Source: an uncultured Clostridia bacterium (GTDB lineage Bacteria; Bacillota; Clostridia; Christensenellales; Borkfalkiaceae). From it: a DNA stretch of 39,161 nt. Made by a program: the position numbers and the translations under genes. Each line of letters opens with the position of its first letter. Positions within the stretch are counted from its first letter, which is position 1. The notes under the pieces were generated by a model. The model did not search any database, was not told the DNA's origin, and saw only the letters and a program-made list of their open reading frames with translations. The DNA is taken from positions 444 through 39,604 of the forward strand of contig CAJOMS010000001.1 in the NCBI GenBank assembly GCA_905235795.1, written 5' to 3'. Shown piece by piece: positions 39,160 through 39,161 of this stretch.

Positions 39160-39161
39160 AC

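Overview
The window is a 39 kb piece of a low-to-medium GC anaerobic bacterium, most probably an uncultured gut-type member of the Clostridia (Bacillota). The evidence is an electron-bifurcating [FeFe] hydrogenase operon, HprK, single-chain glycyl-tRNA synthetase, BirA/BioY, a maf-mreB pair, a DUF1540 protein, strong AAGGAGG ribosome sites and heavy use of ATA for Ile. The exception is about the first 2.69 kb. It carries a bleomycin-hydrolase-type peptidase, hypB and the 5' half of the next gene, with a GC-rich third codon position and almost no ATA, and looks Bacteroidales-like. The change falls inside one open reading frame, at a conserved 4Fe-4S motif, so the contig is probably chimeric there, or a real recombination joined two genes.

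Layout. 1-2690: foreign-looking segment. 2690-4900: C-terminal part of a monomeric [FeFe] hydrogenase and a lipoprotein tyrosine phosphatase. 5100-9420: a small hydrophobic ORF divergent from an ArsR regulator, then uvrC, a HAD phosphatase and hprK. 9500-16070: accessory region with three XRE-type regulators, a repeat-bearing membrane protein, a GLUG-like lipoprotein, a thioesterase, a DtxR-like regulator, and an XRE-ADP-ribosyltransferase-like fusion with a coupled partner. 16070-17030: birA. 17100-17780: a 44-bp tandem repeat and the promoter of the hydrogenase operon. 17780-21920: hydABC-type NAD/ferredoxin-dependent hydrogenase. 22090-24560: an XRE regulator divergent from a zinc-ribbon membrane protein and a coiled-coil membrane protein. 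24700-31840: glycyl-tRNA synthetase, a small unknown protein, bioY, trkA-trkH, a TerB-like protein and a DUF2238-like membrane protein. 31900-39161: two tRNA-Ala genes, an HdeD-like protein, mreB-like and maf, an SDR, DUF1540, rplI, a flippase-like membrane protein, an unknown protein, and a dense array of hairpin repeats.

How the parts work together. BirA, with its N-terminal HTH, and a BirA-type operator over the bioY promoter form a complete biotin uptake/repression circuit. HydABC recycles NADH and reduced ferredoxin to H2. TrkAH imports K+. HprK implies carbon control through HPr-Ser. Each of the four XRE regulators has its own palindrome or inverted repeat at a nearby promoter. Several genes (birA, bioY, maf, the SDR, one XRE gene and a terminal unknown) have a -10 box only 6-8 nt before the ATG, so their transcripts should be leaderless.

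The most unusual items are the chimeric hydrogenase, the 66-bp repeat that abuts both tRNA-Ala 3' ends and recurs as an array at the window end, the duplicated tRNA 3' end around a 179-bp insert, the two uncharacterised XRE-controlled modules, and the leaderless architecture. I saw no CRISPR array, transposase or rRNA.
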